Notes: generated by a model from the letters alone, not told the origin. 64,000 nt of DNA from Macrothele yani (GCA_039090855.1 CM077027.1:99732316-99796315), one strand, 5' to 3'; shown: positions 45,234 through 58,371, counted from the first letter of the stretch. Program-made: numbers and translations.

Positions 45234-46504
45234 ATATAAATAAAATTAATATTTTCAAACAACTTTAATTCCAAAAATATAGACTTACAAAATATGTAAA
45301 AAAAAATGTAATTTAATAACTGGCAACTGCAAGAGAAACGACAATAAAATTAAAATTATTTCTATGTAAACTAAATGTTTGATACAATTCCTATAATACA
45401 TTGAGAACAGGCCTTGATTTTGCAAATTTAGAGGCCAAAAACTTCTGTAAAAACAAAAAAACTCAGATGATGTGAAAAAGAAATAATCGAAAGTTCAAGT
45501 TAAAATAAAATTAAGTATATTAATCTAAGTAAAAGCCTTGAGTAAGAATGTTTTAATGTTCTGTAAATAATTTTTTTTTTAATCTACAAGCATAAACTAT
45601 CTGGTTCCATTCCGTGTCAAATTAACACAATTTTAATATGAGGAATTTTAACTCACCTCCTATCTCAGGGATTTCGATGAAACTTGGCACAGAAGGTAGC
45701 CTACATATAGATGAAGAAAAATACCCAATTTTATTAAAATATATCGACCCATTTTGAAAATACGGCAATGTGAAGTTGTCAAAAATCGTCCAAAAAACAC
45801 TCCCCCACTCGCCATAATTTCAAATTGCTGTAGCAACTTTCCTAATTAAACTAAAATGATGGGAGAGAAAATGGTCATTTTGCAGCATTTTCCAAGAGCT
45901 TTCCTCATGATATACAACACAATATGGGTTTTGAGATGAAAATTGTTTTTTCAAATTTAAATTAAAATTTTTAATTTATCAAAAAGCGCATCTTCAAAAA
46001 TTTTTCAAAAAATTATATACAACACTTCACATTATTGTTAACTAATTCCCTATAAGTATGAAAGTGGGTACTGTCATGGGTTCACACCTTTATAAAATTT
46101 CAAAAATCTTACATATTTCACAAAAAAAATTACATTTTTTGTAAAATTTATAGATTTAAACAAAAATATACATAACTTACCCTTAAGTAAATCTTCACTT
46201 TTTCATAAATTTATTTGTTGTTTATTAAAAATGTAACTCAAGGCTGACTATGACAGAGGTGATTATTCTATTAGAACTACTAAAAATATAAGTTTTTTAT
46301 GAATAAGTAATTGCAATCTGATAGGCCATGATTATTGAAAAGTTTTGAGTATATATAAAAAGTACAAATTGGGATAAAAAAATCTAATTGTTTATTCCAA
46401 CTATCATAAATAGTTTAAATTGCAATTTTATTGGATCTGCTCTGACCCAGCTATGCCAGTTCAGGGTCAAGCCACATGTCAGGAACTGCCAGAGTCTGGA
46501 GCTG

Positions 46505-46610
46505 TTATGACTCAAACTGGTTTAAACTCTGTACCAACTGGTTTAGAAGCCACTTTAAACTGTTCCAACTGGTTTTAAATCACAGAGCAGACTGATCAGT
46601 CTTCATACTG
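46505..46610 (+). promoter_or_regulatory. Repeated AACTGGTTT motifs upstream of the transposase
   Basis: AACTGGTTTAAA at 46515, AACTGGTTTA at 46536 and AACTGGTTTT at 46567 lie 220-320 bp upstream of ATG 46828. The motif is one base from the Grainyhead consensus AACCGGTTT. The position parallels the CCAAT array of copy 1, but the sequence is unrelated. Function is inferred only. Confidence 0.3.
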
Positions 46611-47794
46611 ATTTAGCGGCAGTTGCCCATGTGTATGTTGTTGAGTGATTAATGTAAATGTATTAGTATAAGTTACTTCTTTTAAATGTTAATATTTTGT
46701 GAGGTGTTGGTGATTAGTGAAAATGAAAATATTTTCAAAGTTGTTACTCATTATTTCAGTATATTTTCTTAGTGTCCTCTTCAGAAACATTTCTAAATTT
46801 TAACTGAGATCTGTGTGATATTATACAATGGAGAAAGAAAGATATCGGACACTACAATGTTGCAATCCTTTAAAAAACCATAATCATTCTGTGAAAAAAC
46901 ATAAAGAGACTAAGAAATGTGCCTGAATGGAAGTGTGATATGTTTCCTGATATGATGCCAAAGATATCAAAAAATTGTGATAATTGTGGAAGCAGATTGG
47001 TTCATTGAAAAATATGCAAGAAAATGATTGCAGTTTGGATGATGATGATGAAACAAGCCTATGATCCTCCACCTTCAGCTGTTTCTGGAGACACTAAATA
47101 CATCTCTTCAGGAATTAGAGTCCCCTGTATACTTAGTACAAATCTTTCAGATGAAACAGTATTCAACCAAAAAAATTTAAAAAAACATTAGGGTTAGCAC
47201 TTGCCAAAAACAACTATTTTTGCTAATGCAGAGGATTCTTCAGAAAATGAATGTGACTCACTGAAACAATCTGTCATAGGTAATCTGAAAACTAGCTTTT
47301 CTTCCAAAGTAGTAGGAAAAAGAAAGTAATGCTACTAACCTGTTTTGCCTGAATCCTTGGAGTTATAAGAAAGAAAATGTGTGAATTCAATGATCCCTAA
47401 CTACATGGTACGCCAGGCAAAATGGCTTTTGAAGGAAAAGAGGTATATTAGAAAGTCCTGACCAAAAACCTGGGAAAGAATTCTGTCACAAGAAGTTGTG
47501 CAAAATTAGTATACTCTTTTTATATGAAAATGATGAAATAATAAGTAGAGTAATGCCAGGAAAGAGAGACTGTGTAACTGTGAAGGGGAGAATGGAGAGT
47601 AAAAGAACAGTTATATCTAAAAAGACTTATTTTGTGCAATTTAAAAAAAAGCATATAACATTTTCTCAAAGATAAATTTCAAGAAATGAAGATTGGGTTT
47701 TCTCAAATTTGCAGAACTGCACCCAAAACATTAGCATTTTAGCAGGACATAGTAGAATATGTACATGCCTGCTAAAAGTTGCTACAGTATCATA

Positions 47795-49285
47795 CACTGA
47801 CAGGAAAAAAAATCCCAACACCAAGAAGGGGTTGTGTTAGATAAACGACAGTTGGTAGGTGGTGAGAGTACATCTGTAAGATGACTGATCTATGCAAATT
47901 TCGCGAAAGCTCGGCGCATATCGTGTGGCGCTTAAGTAGCGCCCCTCGGAACATGCAAAGCAGGTTTGTTGTAAATACGCGCTGTAACGTTCGTGAGCGT
48001 TAGTTATCGTTGAGATTCGACGTAGAGTGTTGATGTTAGTCAAGAATGCCTTTAAGAAGACGAAGAAAGCCATTATCAACAGCTCACAGAGTTTTGAACG
48101 AAGGTCGTGTAATAGGACTATGAGAAGGTGGATTTTTCTTTTCCACAATATTGCAGAACGACTTGGCAGGAATGTAGCCACTGTGTGCATGATTGTTGGC
48201 AGCGGTGGTCAAGGGAAGATACTGCCTCAAGAAGACCCGGGTTCCAGCTGGCCACGTGGCACTACTGAGAGGGAAGACCACCGTGTCACGGCGTATGGCC
48301 GTGGTGCATCGTACCGCGTCTCGCGACAGCAATTCGAGCTGCAGTTGCACACCACAGTGACATAACGAACTGTTACAAGGAAGCTCGGTTACTTGAAGGA
48401 CAAGCTCCGAGCCAGATGCCCTGTAGCGTGCATTCCACTTACTCCAAACCACTGCTGTTTGCGACGTCAGTGGTGCCAGCTTAGAGCTCATTGGAGGGAC
48501 GGAAGTGGAGATCTGTTGTGTTTTCTGACGAAAGCCGGTTCTGCCTGGGTGCCAGTGATGGCCGTGTGTTGGTTAGGGAGGTGGTTGCAGGTGAGCGCCT
48601 GCAACCAACCTGTCTGCGGCCGAGAGACACACTGGACCTACACTTGGAGTTATGGTCTGGGGAGCAATTTCCTATAGCAGAGAGCAGGAGCACTCTCGTG
48701 AGTTTACATCCCACGCACCCTGACGGCACAGGTTGTACGTCGGTCTGGTGATTCAACCTGTTGTGCTGCCATTCATGAACAGCATTCCAGGGTGTGTTTT
48801 CCAACAGGATACCGCTCGCCCGCATACCGCTGTTGTAACCCAACATGCTCTACAGAGTGTCGACATGTTGCCGTGGCCTGCCTAGATCACCAGATCTTTC
48901 ACCAATCAGAGGCACGTATGGGACATCATTGGAGGCGACAACTCCAGCCTCACCCCCAAGCCAGCATTAACCGTCCTGTATTGACACTGGACTCTAGTGC
49001 CAACAGGCATGGAACTCCATCCCCACAAACTGACATTCAGCACCTGTACGCACACAATGCATGAATGTTTGCGTGCTTGCATTCAACATTCTGGCGGTTA
49101 CACCGAAAGTTATTAATGTATCAGCATTTCACATTTAAAATGGCTCTTCTCGCGCTTACATTAAGCTGTGCATCTTGAAACCTTAATCGATTAAATATGT
49201 TACCTATACAAATGTATTGCCAAGCGCCATTTTCATTTCCTCTACAACTATTTTTTCGTGGTGTTGGGATTTTTTTCTGTCAGTG
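47795..49285 (+). mobile_element. Tc1-like transposon A, degenerate
   Basis: The ends CACTGACAGGAAAAAAAATC and its inverse (TTTTTTTCTGTCAGTG) are clear TIRs. TA precedes the left end; the right neighbour is TG, probably a mutated TA duplication. The 1.49-kb size fits Tc1 elements. Confidence 0.88.
48046..49064 (+). pseudogene. Tc1 transposase pseudogene (element A)
   Basis: From ATG 48046 (MPLRRRRKPLSTAHR) the frame breaks often. Recognisable blocks include THTWSYGL and, in the adjoining frame, TLGVMVWGAISY near 48640-48680 and GCVFQQDTARPHTAVV near 48790-48840. The latter carries the second catalytic Asp of Tc1 enzymes. Later blocks (WPA, ITRSFTNQ, then VWDIIG) follow in the usual order. 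It is inactive. Confidence 0.8.
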
Positions 49286-51608
49286 TGATATAGAAATAGT
49301 TGGAACTATGTCCTGCCAAAATCCTACAGTATCATATATAGGAAGCACTAAAAATAAAAACTAAAACATCGCTTTACAACAGCAATTCCCTCTACGTGTA
49401 ATTGGCAAAAAAAAGAAGCAAAAATTGTCATTGGTCCAGTACTGTATTGAACAAAAGCAATACCCAAAAAGTTTGAAGTTTGATGAAATAAAAATTATTA
49501 AGAATTGTCGTATGGAAAGGCATTTGAGATTGGCGGGAGACAGTGTTGATTGAAAAAAAGACACACAGGTTATGTAATGTTAATGATCCTAACAGCTTAA
49601 AACACATAATGGAAGGATTTGATCAGAAAGGAAAGCTGCAGAGAAGAACAGATTGGAAAAGGCAAGAAAAAAAAAATGCTAATATTGAAAAAAAAAAGAA
49701 GGGGAAAAAAATGTTAGAATATAAGATGATCAGTTTCAAGAATCAAAATACGATCAGCTATCTAGAAACAGATATTTATAAATACGAAAGGAAAAAGCAA
49801 GGCTATTGGGTCATCTGATACGGATGGCGCCACTGTAAAGCCTGAACGACGGGAAACAGGAATGAGACTACGATGATGCTCACCGCGATCACTGGAACAT
49901 TCACTGCAACGTTTCGTGGGTGGTGACTGGAGTGATGCATCTGTTGCATCCGCCTCCTTGGAGTGAAATGGCCTGGGCAGAAGGCTGAAAGTGCTTGGAC
50001 CTTATGCTTATTTACTGAGTGGAGAGAGGTTCGTGATTGTTGAGTATAGTGAGTTGACCGTAGCCAGGTATTTAGGTTTGTTTTACATTGGGCACTGATG
50101 CTGCAATTGTAAATAATTATGGGTTACAGTTTTAGTACTTTTTTTTTAATCTTTGACGTTTTAGGAAATGTGCAAATATAGGTTTTTATTGGATTAAAGT
50201 GTTTTAGGGCATGTTCAATTATGTATATTTGTGGTAGATTATTTTGAAAATCCGAAATTTGGTCATAGGGAAAAGAAGGGAAGGTAAATAAAATTTGCAG
50301 ATATGAATTGAAAAATATATATATATGCCATATTTTACTTGATCCACGGTTTTGAACCACGATGTAAATACAGAAAAATACGCGTTGGAAATGATAGTAG
50401 AGACGGAAACCTCCTAAAAAGATTTAGGGAATAAATGTTGGAGAGTAACCTCAAAATATCCAGAGCCTGTTATGTCTAAATGGCACGTGAATAATTAAGC
50501 AGCTAGATGACATTTGGACATTTGCAATGCTGTATGAATATATGATAGTGGAACACACTCAGTATGCTGTTTGCACTACACATCAAAGTGTCAATCAACT
50601 AATGATAGAAAATGCTAAGCTTGGTGTGTTAACCAATGGAGAATTGGCCTCTTATAAAAACACTGTTTGGCAAAAGGGCTGTGCAACCCAGCATCAATTC
50701 ACTGCATTTTGCGAAACTGTAGTTCTTGCCCAGGAAGCAACCCTTAATAAACAGTACACTACAAAATGCAAAAATGGCATTTGATAATAATATGGTTGAA
50801 AATATCACTTTTCGAGCAGTGGGTTTCAGTAAACAGATGTAACTTGGAAAACAAATGCAGACCTCACATCGGAGTTTATTGGAATTATTTTCTGAAAAAT
50901 TTACTACATTGATACTCCATGATTTTCTAGCTAAGCAGCAAATCTCTTTTATAAAATGAAGTAAAGCTGGAAAACTTGAATGAGGGTGAATATGTTGTTA
51001 CATGTGCACTCTCATCTGAGAATTACACTTTTGTGATCCAAGATGAGGCCCAGAGTTATCATTGGTCAAGTGATCATGTAACAGTGCACCCCTTTGGCAA
51101 GTGTATTACAAAGGAGAGAAAGAAAACAAGAGCACATGAGCTATGTCATAATTTCCTAAACTGTCTAGAGCATAACACCATAGCAGTCTACTGTTGCTTT
51201 TTAAAAAAAGCTAATTCAATTTTTAAAAACCAAATTTCAAACTGATATGCAGAAGATATACTACTTCTTCAGATGGCAGTGCAGCCCAATTCCAAAGAAT
51301 AAAAAAAGAATTTTGTAAACTTATGTTTCCACAAATAAGATTTTGGCATTGAAACAGAATGGCATTTTTTTGCCTCTGCTCATGGAAAAGGACCTTGCGA
51401 TGGTGTCGGTGGCACTGTTAAGAGTTTAGCAACAAAAGCAAGTCTGCAGAGGCCATATGATAACCAAATTCTTACTCCACAACAACTTTTTGATTGGGCA
51501 GTTACATTACATCTGTACACTTTGAATTTTCAACACAAAAAGAGTAAGCATTGAAACTGAAACATTTCCCAGAAGAGAATTCATATTAACCAGTTCATAT
51601 TCCGACTA

Positions 51609-52315
51609 ATCATCATGATCATCATTGTCAACCTCTGGTTATCAATCCACTGCTGGACCCGAAAGGTCTCCCCAAGGTTTCCTCCACAACGGTACTGTCT
51701 TGTGCCAGTCTCCTCCATGTCACTCCCCGCACATACTTTCTGAATTTCATCCACCCATCTCCCATGTGGTCTTCTTTCTGGGTCTTTTACTGTCCCTTGG
51801 AATCCAATCTAAAATTTCGGCTGTCCATTGATGATCTGTCCTTCTGGAAGTATGTCCAGCCCATTGCCATTTCAGGGATTTTATTCTGGTCGCATGATGT
51901 CTTCCCTTTCCTTTGTCATTTCTATGTCCAGCCCATTGCCATTTCAGGGATTTTATCTCTGGTCATGCGATGTCTTCCACTCTTGTCATTTTTCGGATCC
52001 ACGAGTTCCTCTTCTTATCTCTCCTGGTTAAGCGCACCAAGCATGCACCTCTCCATGCTACCTTGAGTTGTCTGCAGCCTTTGTATAAGTCTCTTATAGT
52101 TAAGGTCCACGTCTCTGCACCATACGTAAGCACTGGAAGGATGCATTGATGAAACACTTTTCTTTTACAAGACATAATGGCATATTGCTCTTGAAAATTA
52201 TGCTGTTTCTTCCAAAAGCTCTCCGAGGCAAGTTTTGTACGCTGATTCATTTCTTCATCAATGTGACCCTCACTTGATATCTGCTGTCCAAGATAAACGT
52301 ATGTGCCTGTTATCT
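51609..52315 (-). mobile_element. RTE fragment, 5'-truncated
   Basis: Starts with (ATC)n at 51609 and matches the last ~235 codons of the 7542-10415 ORF, with small insertions and a ~60-bp internal duplication (CAGCCCATTGCCATTTCAGG at two places, about 51858 and 51930). The best open part is 51963-52349 (TGTYVYLGQQISSEGHIDEE). Truncated at the 5' side and inactive. Confidence 0.9.
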
Positions 52316-53029
52316 TCAAAAAACACAAGGCTAAGAGAAATGAAGACAATGAAATTTATAATCAAAGAAAGGTAAGAAAAAAATAGAATAAAATATATAG
52401 AGTGCATTCCCTTACTTGGAAGGTGTCAGTAAAGAAATTAATAGGGCAATGTGCCAAATTTGGACTTACAACTAGGAAGTTCAGTGAAACACCTTGAAAA
52501 ATCTGACTATTAACAAAAAAACTGAGAGCAAAATATTAGAGGAGATCAAGGTCTTACGAAATTCCCATTGCACACATACCCCCAATATCGTACATAGGGA
52601 GTACTAAAAACAGGTTAAGAAAAGGCCAAAACAACACGAAGCTCTGACTGGCAAAAAAGTTAGCAAAAACTGCATTAGTGCAATCCAATTGACCACCAAA
52701 CATACCCAAAATTCGAAGAAATTGAAATGCTAAAAAGGAATAAAAAATCAGAGAGAGACTCCATGTGATGAAAATGGAGGAATCGATCCTAATTTATAAA
52801 AATAAAACAAGGGTGTGCAACCAGAATGACCCTAATATACATTATCTAGCTTTTGGAAAGAGCTAATAAGACAAGAAAAAGAACAACAAAAGAAAAATCG
52901 ACAAAAGAGAGAAGGGAAGAGGAATAGGAAATGAAATGAAGAAGAATGCAGAAAAACAACATCAATGACCATTTGAAGAAGAGAGGGGGGGGGGGGCGAT
53001 ATATAAGGTGTGTTCAAACTGAGAGACTG

Positions 53030-54232
53030 AAGCTGGATTCAGGAGTGGCTACAGCACAATAGATCATATCCACGTACTCTGAGAGAACTAATTGAAAGAG
53101 TGAGGGAATATGAACTTCCATTGTGCATGGCTCTTATCGATTATCGGCGTAGGCCTTTGATCTGCGGAAACCATCAGCAGCGCAATGGCTCTGAAATCCT
53201 TGCGGTATTGAAGATGCGTTCATTAATATTATTAATAACGTCTATGAAAATGCAAGTGCAAAGATCAAGCCGTTTTGGTAAATACAACACACATAAAAAT
53301 TTGAAAGGGGTGTGAGGTCATGTGACACCATATCTCTGAAGCTTCCTTAATGCCACATTGCAAAATGTCTTTCACCTACTGAACTGGGAAAACAAAGGGA
53401 TAAAGATTAATGGAGATTATCTAACCCACCTTCGCTTTGCTGCTGACGTCATTTTTGCAACTACCCCATCAGAGCTGCAGAGTATGATCCGTGGAAACTA
53501 TTGCTGACAGGAGTAAAGAAGTGGGATTAAAAATGAACTTTCAGAAGACAAAAGTGATGTTCAATGCTTTTACAAGAAATGAAGATTTATCGACATAGAG
53601 AAAAGCTGGAGATAATAGACACGTACGCTTATCTTAATAGCAGATATCAAGTGAGGGTCACATTGATGAAGAAATTAATTTGGTGTACAAAACTCACCTG
53701 GAGAGCTTTTGTTAGAAACAGGGCATAATTTTCAAGAGTTAAATGTGCCATTATGTCTCTAAAGTGAAAGTGGCTGATTCAATGTATCCTTCCATTAGTT
53801 TATTGAGGGAGCAGAGACGTGGATCCTAACTAAAAGAGATATACAAAGGCTGCAGATAACTTCAAAGCAGCATGGAGAAGTGCATGTCAGATGTAACCAT
53901 AGATATAAGAAGAAAGAACTCGTGGATCCCAAAAATGACAAGAGTGGAAGACATCAATGACTGGAGCAACTCCCTGAAATGGCAGGGCTGGGCTGGACAT
54001 ACTGCCAGAAGGACAGATCAACGATGGACAGCCGAAATTTTAGCATTTGGGGATTCCAAGGGACAGTGGAAAGACCCAGAAGAAGACCACATGGGAGATG
54101 GGTGGATGAAATTCGAAAGTAAGTGGGAAAAGACATGGAGGAGAGTGGCACAAGGCTGACAGACGCTGTGGAGGAAACTTGGAGAGACCTTCTGTCCGGC
54201 AGTGGATTGATAATGGTTGACAATGATGATGA
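53030..54232 (+). mobile_element. RTE fragment, plus strand, degenerate
   Basis: Begins within the reverse transcriptase (SGYSTIDHIH region) and runs to the GATGATGA tail at 54225-54232. It keeps a THLRFAAD region where the intact element has FADD, and ends with the WIPKMTRVEDIN and DRPLW-like parts. There are many frameshifts. It is more decayed than the 51609 and 62437 copies. A Tc1-like element abuts its 3' end. Confidence 0.9.
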
Positions 54233-55419
54233 CACACTATCTACCAACAAGTAATTGGACACCTGAGATAGCAAAGGAAAAACAAAGTTTATTCAATTCT
54301 CTAATAGTTGGTGGAGCTCTCCATGAGCAAGATTACAGCTGTGGCCCCCTGGGGCATACTCTCAACAGGCGTTGTATGACTCTAGCAGTATTTTCTCTTC
54401 CACTCGGCTTGGAAAAGACAGGTCAGTTCCTTCACTTATTTCGGAGGGGGGGGGGTCGATGCTCCAACCTGTCCCAGAGGTGCTCGATAGGATTAAGTTC
54501 TGGGCTGTGAGCAGGCCAGTCCATTCACTAATCCTGGCTGTCGCCTATGCCTGGGCCATGGTGGACCTCGCAACATGACAGGTGGTATTGTCATCCTGAA
54601 AGTAACATGGGTCCACCCCCAGTAAAACTGCTCACAACGTAGGAAGCACATTTTCATCCAAAATGGTGCAGTAGGTCTCGGCGTTGAGTCTACCAGGAAT
54701 TCCCTGACCAAGGGTCCCGTGCTGACCGCCTGGTAGAGAAACACCCCCATAGCATACTCCAATCACCGCTGAACTTCACAGCTGGCACAATAACATTGTT
54801 CTCGAAGCTGAACTGTAGAGGGTGAACCTTGATTTGAGCTGCTCCAGAGAACCTGTTTCCACTGTTGACGCTCTTTGCACCACGCAATGAAAGTGCTGCT
54901 GGACTTGGCTATCAAAGGCTTGTATGCGGCAGCATCGTTCACGACACCTGAGCAGATGGGCTTCCTTACAGATCGTATTAATCGGAAGAACACTCCCGGA
55001 TGCCTGTTGAAAGTCCCTCACAGATGTGGCCCATCGATTTGGTGCAGCTCTTCTGAATTTCACTGGCTAGCACCCTTCGGTCTCCTGACTCTGCTTCGTG
55101 GGTCTGTTGGGTCGGGGCATTGATTCCCGACAGTCACCTCTCATCTTCCACTTGTTAATCACGTATTACCGTCGATTTTGGGTACTTCAACCTGCTGGAT
55201 ATGTCGCAGATGGATTGGCCATTTCTGTGAAATTCGACGACAGACCCCTTTCTCGAAATCAGAGAGCTCTAATCCGCGTGGCATCTTGCATGCTTAATTG
55301 GTTGGCAATGCGAGCAGTTTCCCACAATATATTCAACGGGCGGCAGCTGTGACAGCGTATCAGAACCGCAGATACTGTCGATTGCAGGGGTGTCCAATTA
55401 CTTTGCTGTTAGATAAGGG
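54233..55419 (-). mobile_element. Tc1-like transposon B, degenerate
   Basis: The ends share AAGTAATTGGACACC (left, about 54251-54265) and its inverse (GGTGTCCAATTACTT near 55390). TA follows the right end. The left end touches the RTE tail directly, so it entered there. Size is 1.19 kb. Confidence 0.85.
54380..55340 (-). pseudogene. Tc1 transposase pseudogene (element B)
   Basis: Minus-strand pieces fit together with frameshifts: 54776-55063 (FRRAAPNRWATSVRD, the DNA-binding end), 54763-54993 (FFRLIRSVRKPICSG), then 54493-54762 (MGVFLYQAVSTGPLVREFLV, the catalytic-domain middle) with FQDDNTTCHVARST in an adjoining frame near 54560-54600. The final part before the TIR resembles N-P-I-E-H-x-W-D. 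Inactive. Confidence 0.8.
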
Positions 55420-56981
55420 TATAGTAAAAAAGAAAAGAAAAAAAGGTCAAATTAGTGAAACATAGATATGTGTCAGCTAGGTTAACAGTAGGTAAAGTAT
55501 TCAATACAGCTTATCCGAGGAACGTGCAACGTGGGGTATCGGACTCCATTGACAAGAAATAAACCATGAACATCGGGTGTGGGAAAGTCTTCACACTCCT
55601 GAGGAAGGCTAAAGACTCGGTAAAAAATTTAGAGCATTAATAACGGTAAAGAATTGAAGTTGTTGAATCCTTAAGCGAAAATCTGCCGAATCTGCCCAAA
55701 GTAGGCAGAGTGTTGGATGTGAAAGGTAGATGCACGTACAACGGACAAATATAACAATAGCGCCAACGGTATTCCTTAAACGTACATGAAAAGTGAATAA
55801 TCGCTAGAAAACGGAATGCCTGTGTAAGCATTATCCAACTAATAGAAGGTCTCCAAATTTCTAGAAGAGTGTTTTAGCGATCTGTTACCATCAAAGGGAC
55901 ACAGAGGTTACATTACATGCCTTTATACCGATAGCATCAAGCATATCAAAAAAATAGTTGGTGAAAACGTTTTCAGATATAAATATAATCGTACTGTTGA
56001 AACAGTCACAAAATCTCCGAAAAAACTGGCTTTGAGAGATATTCATGGATACATTACTGCCATCTATGACAAGAAATGGTGGCTAGCTTATGTTTTGGAA
56101 TTAAAGACAAAGAAGTTTTGATAAAGCAGTTACTTTCCTTCACCCAGCTGGTCTATCACTATCTTTACATATCCTACAAAACCTGATATTCTGTGGGTAT
56201 CTGTAAATGATGTTCTTTGTAAAGTAAACCCAGTAACTTCAACAGGAAGAATATATCAAATTCCTGGGGATGATACTGTAAAAGTCAAACAGCGTTTAAA
56301 GAGAAGTGAAATCTTAAAACACATACTGTTTGTATCAGGTTTCGCTAGTGACATTTCGAATGTGCGTGTTAACAGTAAATTTGAATGTGTACATGCTATT
56401 AAGAATAAAGAGTGAAGATTTCTGCTTTCACAGGTAAGTTATGTATGGTTTCCAGCTTAAATTTATAAATTTTACAAAAATGTAATTTTTTTTAGTGAAA
56501 TATGTGTTTTTGAAATTTTATAAAGGTGTGAACCCATGACAGTCCCACTTTCATACTTAGGGAATTAGTTAACAATAATGTGAAATGTTGTATATAATTT
56601 TTTGATACTTTAAAGATGCACTTTTTGATAAATTAAAAATTTCAAATTTAAATTTGAAAAACAATTTTCATCTCAAACCTATATTGTAGCTGTATATCAT
56701 AGGAAAGTTCTTGGAAAATGCTGTTAAATGACACCTCTCCCACTATTTTAGCTTAATTAGAAGAGTTGCTACAGCAATTTGAAATGGTGGGCAAGTAGGG
56801 TGTTTTTTACGATTTTTGACAACTTCACATCAGTCATATTTTTAAAATGTTCTTATTACATTTAATAAAATTAGGTATTTTTCTTCAACTATATGTAGTA
56901 TTAATTTCAGCCAAGTTTCATCAAAATCTGAGATGCAGGGGTAAAATCACTGTGTTGACTTGACATGGAATGACTCATCTG

Positions 56982-58371
56982 CAAAATTTGCTAATAACTT
57001 GGAAACTATCTGCACAGGCTGTATTTCCATATTCTGCTACTATGGGCATGTAAGATTCTCTGAAATGCAAAGGTGTTATTCAATGCCCAGAAGTTGTGAA
57101 TACATGATATTTAGCTTGTCATTTCCATGGAGTTTTTTTAATACTCTGTAATATAACTAAGTTCTTTACTTAATCTAACATTTTCTTAATAACTAGAAGA
57201 TCAGCTATGCATTGCAGAATGTGTTTCTTTGTGATATAATGTAGTTAAAAGTTGCAAAGGCACTTTATTAAAGTAAAAATGAGTTCTTTAAAATGTCATT
57301 GTTATAGCTTAAGTCTTGTAAACCATGACTACATTCTATCACCTGTTCAAATTCAAAGATTTCCCACAACCAGTTATGTGTTCAATTATTTTAGTCAATG
57401 CTTTCCCGGAAGTTGACTTCACTTTGTTCCTAAATCATAGAATTGAAATAATTAAATTTTAACTGTGCAGTACGGCATACTTAACTAACACATTTTGGCA
57501 GATCCATTAGAAGATGGGCCTTATCAAAACTGTTCTCTGTTGAAGATATCAGTTAAGAAATGTCCCTTGTGATTCAAAAAATTACTTCTGACAAAATATT
57601 TTTTTTTTTTTTACTAAAGAAAGACCTATTCTTTATAAACACCAATCTTTTCTACTTTTCATCAACCAATTTATGCATCTCTTTTCGTGATGAGTGATTA
57701 AAATGGGTGTTGCTTATGTGATACACACATAGTAAAGGTAGTACAATAAAATGAAAACTATAATGATTAACTGAAAACAAACCTAAGGTTTGTTTTTATC
57801 GTATATTAATTTCACACTTTAGGCAGTAGTGTAACAATGAACCAAATTAAAAATAATAAAGAGTGAAGAGGGAATAAATTACATTCAGTGGTCAAAAAAC
57901 CAGTACTCCTGTGCACTATGATTTTCGCCCCCTCCTACCAGTGAATCCCCCTTCCCAGCCAATTTAAAGTAGCACTTCGGGAACATATTCCAATGATGAA
58001 GAGGTCCATAGGAAGGTATGGGGATATGGTTGAGACATGAAGCTTGTTTTGAAGAATCAACACAAGGAACAAAGATATGTGAAGTGCTTTAAATTTAAGG
58101 GCTGCTACATTGAAGTTCATTAGTATAAACATGTTGGGTTAACATATGAGGTACAGGCATCTGATGACATTATGAACTCATAGAATATCCCTTGAAATTT
58201 TTAGTATTGCTTTTGCATAATTAGTTTTTCAGAGTATAAGTAATAGTGCTGCTGGTTTATCAACAGTTTCATTATGCCTTTTCAACTTTTATTGGTGTTC
58301 ACTCATGTGTTTTGTTTTCAGCCAAACCGCAATGCTGCTGTCAGTAGAAAAACTAGAAAGCAAAAGTAACA
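56982..58371. other. No recognisable feature
   Basis: AT-rich DNA with short ORFs lacking family resemblance. Confidence 0.45.

Larger units (their letters stand above)
46828..56417 (+). pseudogene. Long-TIR (Sola-like?) transposase pseudogene, copy 2
   Basis: From ATG 46828 (MEKERYRTLQCCNPLKNHNH) the N-terminus parallels copy 1. After stops, MKIGFSQICRTAPK occurs near 47688-47735, just before a Tc1-like insertion. The core resumes at 50527 (YAVCTTHQSVNQLMI), then 50976-51245 (YVVTCALSSENYTFVIQDEA, HWSSDHVTVHPF), then EWHFFASAHGKGPCDGVGG near 51360-51415. RTE and Tc1 insertions follow. The C-terminal domain appears at about 55915-56200 (LRDIHGYITAIYDKKWWLAY, then FTYPTKPDILWV). The CDFAENY acidic residue of copy 1 is replaced here. 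Many stops; inactive. Confidence 0.8.
45604..56976 (+). mobile_element. Long-TIR DNA transposon, copy 2, enlarged by insertions
   Basis: Inverted repeats of about 550-590 bp lie at 45604-46192 and 56430-56976, 11.4 kb apart end to end. ATCTG at 45599-45603 and 56977-56981 may be the target duplication. The inside has a transposase of the same family as 21827-24338, here on the plus strand, plus two Tc1-like elements and two RTE fragments. Removing these leaves roughly 6.8 kb. The TIR ends (CCATTCCGTGTCAAATTAAC and its inverse) and the internal GATGAAACTTGG match copy 1 in type. Confidence 0.82.

Noticed and set aside
48084..48491. Minus-strand ORFs over Tc1-like element A
   Set aside because: They oppose the recognisable plus-strand transposase blocks and have no similarity of their own.
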